Shown: positions 4,901-5,041 of the stretch, piece after piece
Layout: each line of letters begins with the position of its first letter
Numbering within the stretch: position 1 is the first letter of the stretch
DNA from: Chloroflexota bacterium
Lineage (GTDB): Bacteria > Chloroflexota > Dehalococcoidia > Dehalococcoidales > RBG-16-60-22
DNA length: 5,041 bases
Direction: 5' to 3'
Assembly: GCA_016875955.1 (NCBI GenBank)
Contig: VGOH01000093.1
Location: forward strand, 1 to 5,041
Made by a program: the position numbers and the translations under genes
The notes under the pieces: generated by a model
What the model saw: the letters and a program-made list of their open reading frames with translations, nothing else
What the model was told of the DNA's origin: nothing
The model's database searches: none

Positions 4901-5041
4901 GGTTAACCCTCCCCAATTTATTCAATATCAGATTCTATCATAACTTCTGCTGGTTTCCAGGTTGTTTCTATCCCGGAATTATGATAAATGGCAGCATATT
5001 GCAGTTTAGCACGCTATGCGTTACAATTTCAGGACTCCCGG
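4901..5041. other. Upstream region of the VOC gene, no gene seen
   Basis: Beyond the ribosome-binding site these 141 bases are AT-rich and carry no convincing ORF. Minus-strand -10-like hexamers TAGAAT (4937-4932) and TATGAT (4942-4937) are present, but no good -35 box lies at the right distance, so I do not call a promoter. A small palindrome, CTGG-TTT-CCAG, lies at 4950-4960. Confidence 0.5.
4908..4912 (-). promoter_or_regulatory. Ribosome-binding site of the VOC gene
   Basis: GGAGG on the minus strand, within the longer GGGGAGGG at 4907-4914, lies seven bases before the ATG at 4900. It decides this start. Confidence 0.82.

Noticed and set aside
4932..4942. Promoter for the VOC gene
   Set aside because: -10-like hexamers are present but no -35 box with acceptable match lies 15-19 bases upstream.

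Overview
The window is ordinary bacterial metabolic DNA of moderate GC, with clear Shine-Dalgarno sequences and one perfect-consensus sigma70-type promoter. It holds five protein genes, all apparently intact except the first, which the left edge cuts. The gene content and the C-rich inverted repeat between genes would fit an uncultivated anaerobe such as a Chloroflexota/Dehalococcoidia lineage. That placement is a low-confidence inference; no marker gene is present.

Layout. Positions 1-1727 carry an electron-transfer-flavoprotein operon on the minus strand, transcribed etfB then etfA; etfA lacks its C-terminal end. A 263-base gap (1728-1990) holds a plausible minus-strand promoter and a possible 25-codon leader ORF that overlaps the etfB start. 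A class V PLP-dependent aminotransferase lies at 1991-3076, also on the minus strand. A 354-base divergent intergenic region (3077-3430) follows. It contains a compound inverted repeat, three copies of the heptamer TTTGCAT, and the consensus promoter that drives the next gene. A D-2-hydroxyacid dehydrogenase (3431-4393, plus strand) starts at TTG and ends inside its own intrinsic terminator. A VOC/glyoxalase-fold metalloprotein (4448-4900, minus strand) converges on it. The last 141 bases have no recognisable gene.

How the genes may work together. EtfA and EtfB form a heterodimeric flavoprotein that carries electrons between NADH or acyl-CoA-type dehydrogenases and a quinone- or ferredoxin-linked acceptor. 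Motifs in EtfB resemble the FAD-binding, potentially electron-bifurcating class. The divergent aminotransferase and dehydrogenase are of the kinds that interconvert serine or alanine with hydroxypyruvate or glyoxylate, and hydroxypyruvate or glyoxylate with glycerate or glycolate. A shared role in serine/glyoxylate metabolism is attractive but unproven. The VOC gene keeps four metal-ligand positions, but its substrate cannot be named.

I found no wholly new system. The observations most worth checking are the regulatory architecture of 3180-3387, the leader ORF before etfB, the likely bifurcating ETF, and the unusual dinucleotide-binding residue of the dehydrogenase.
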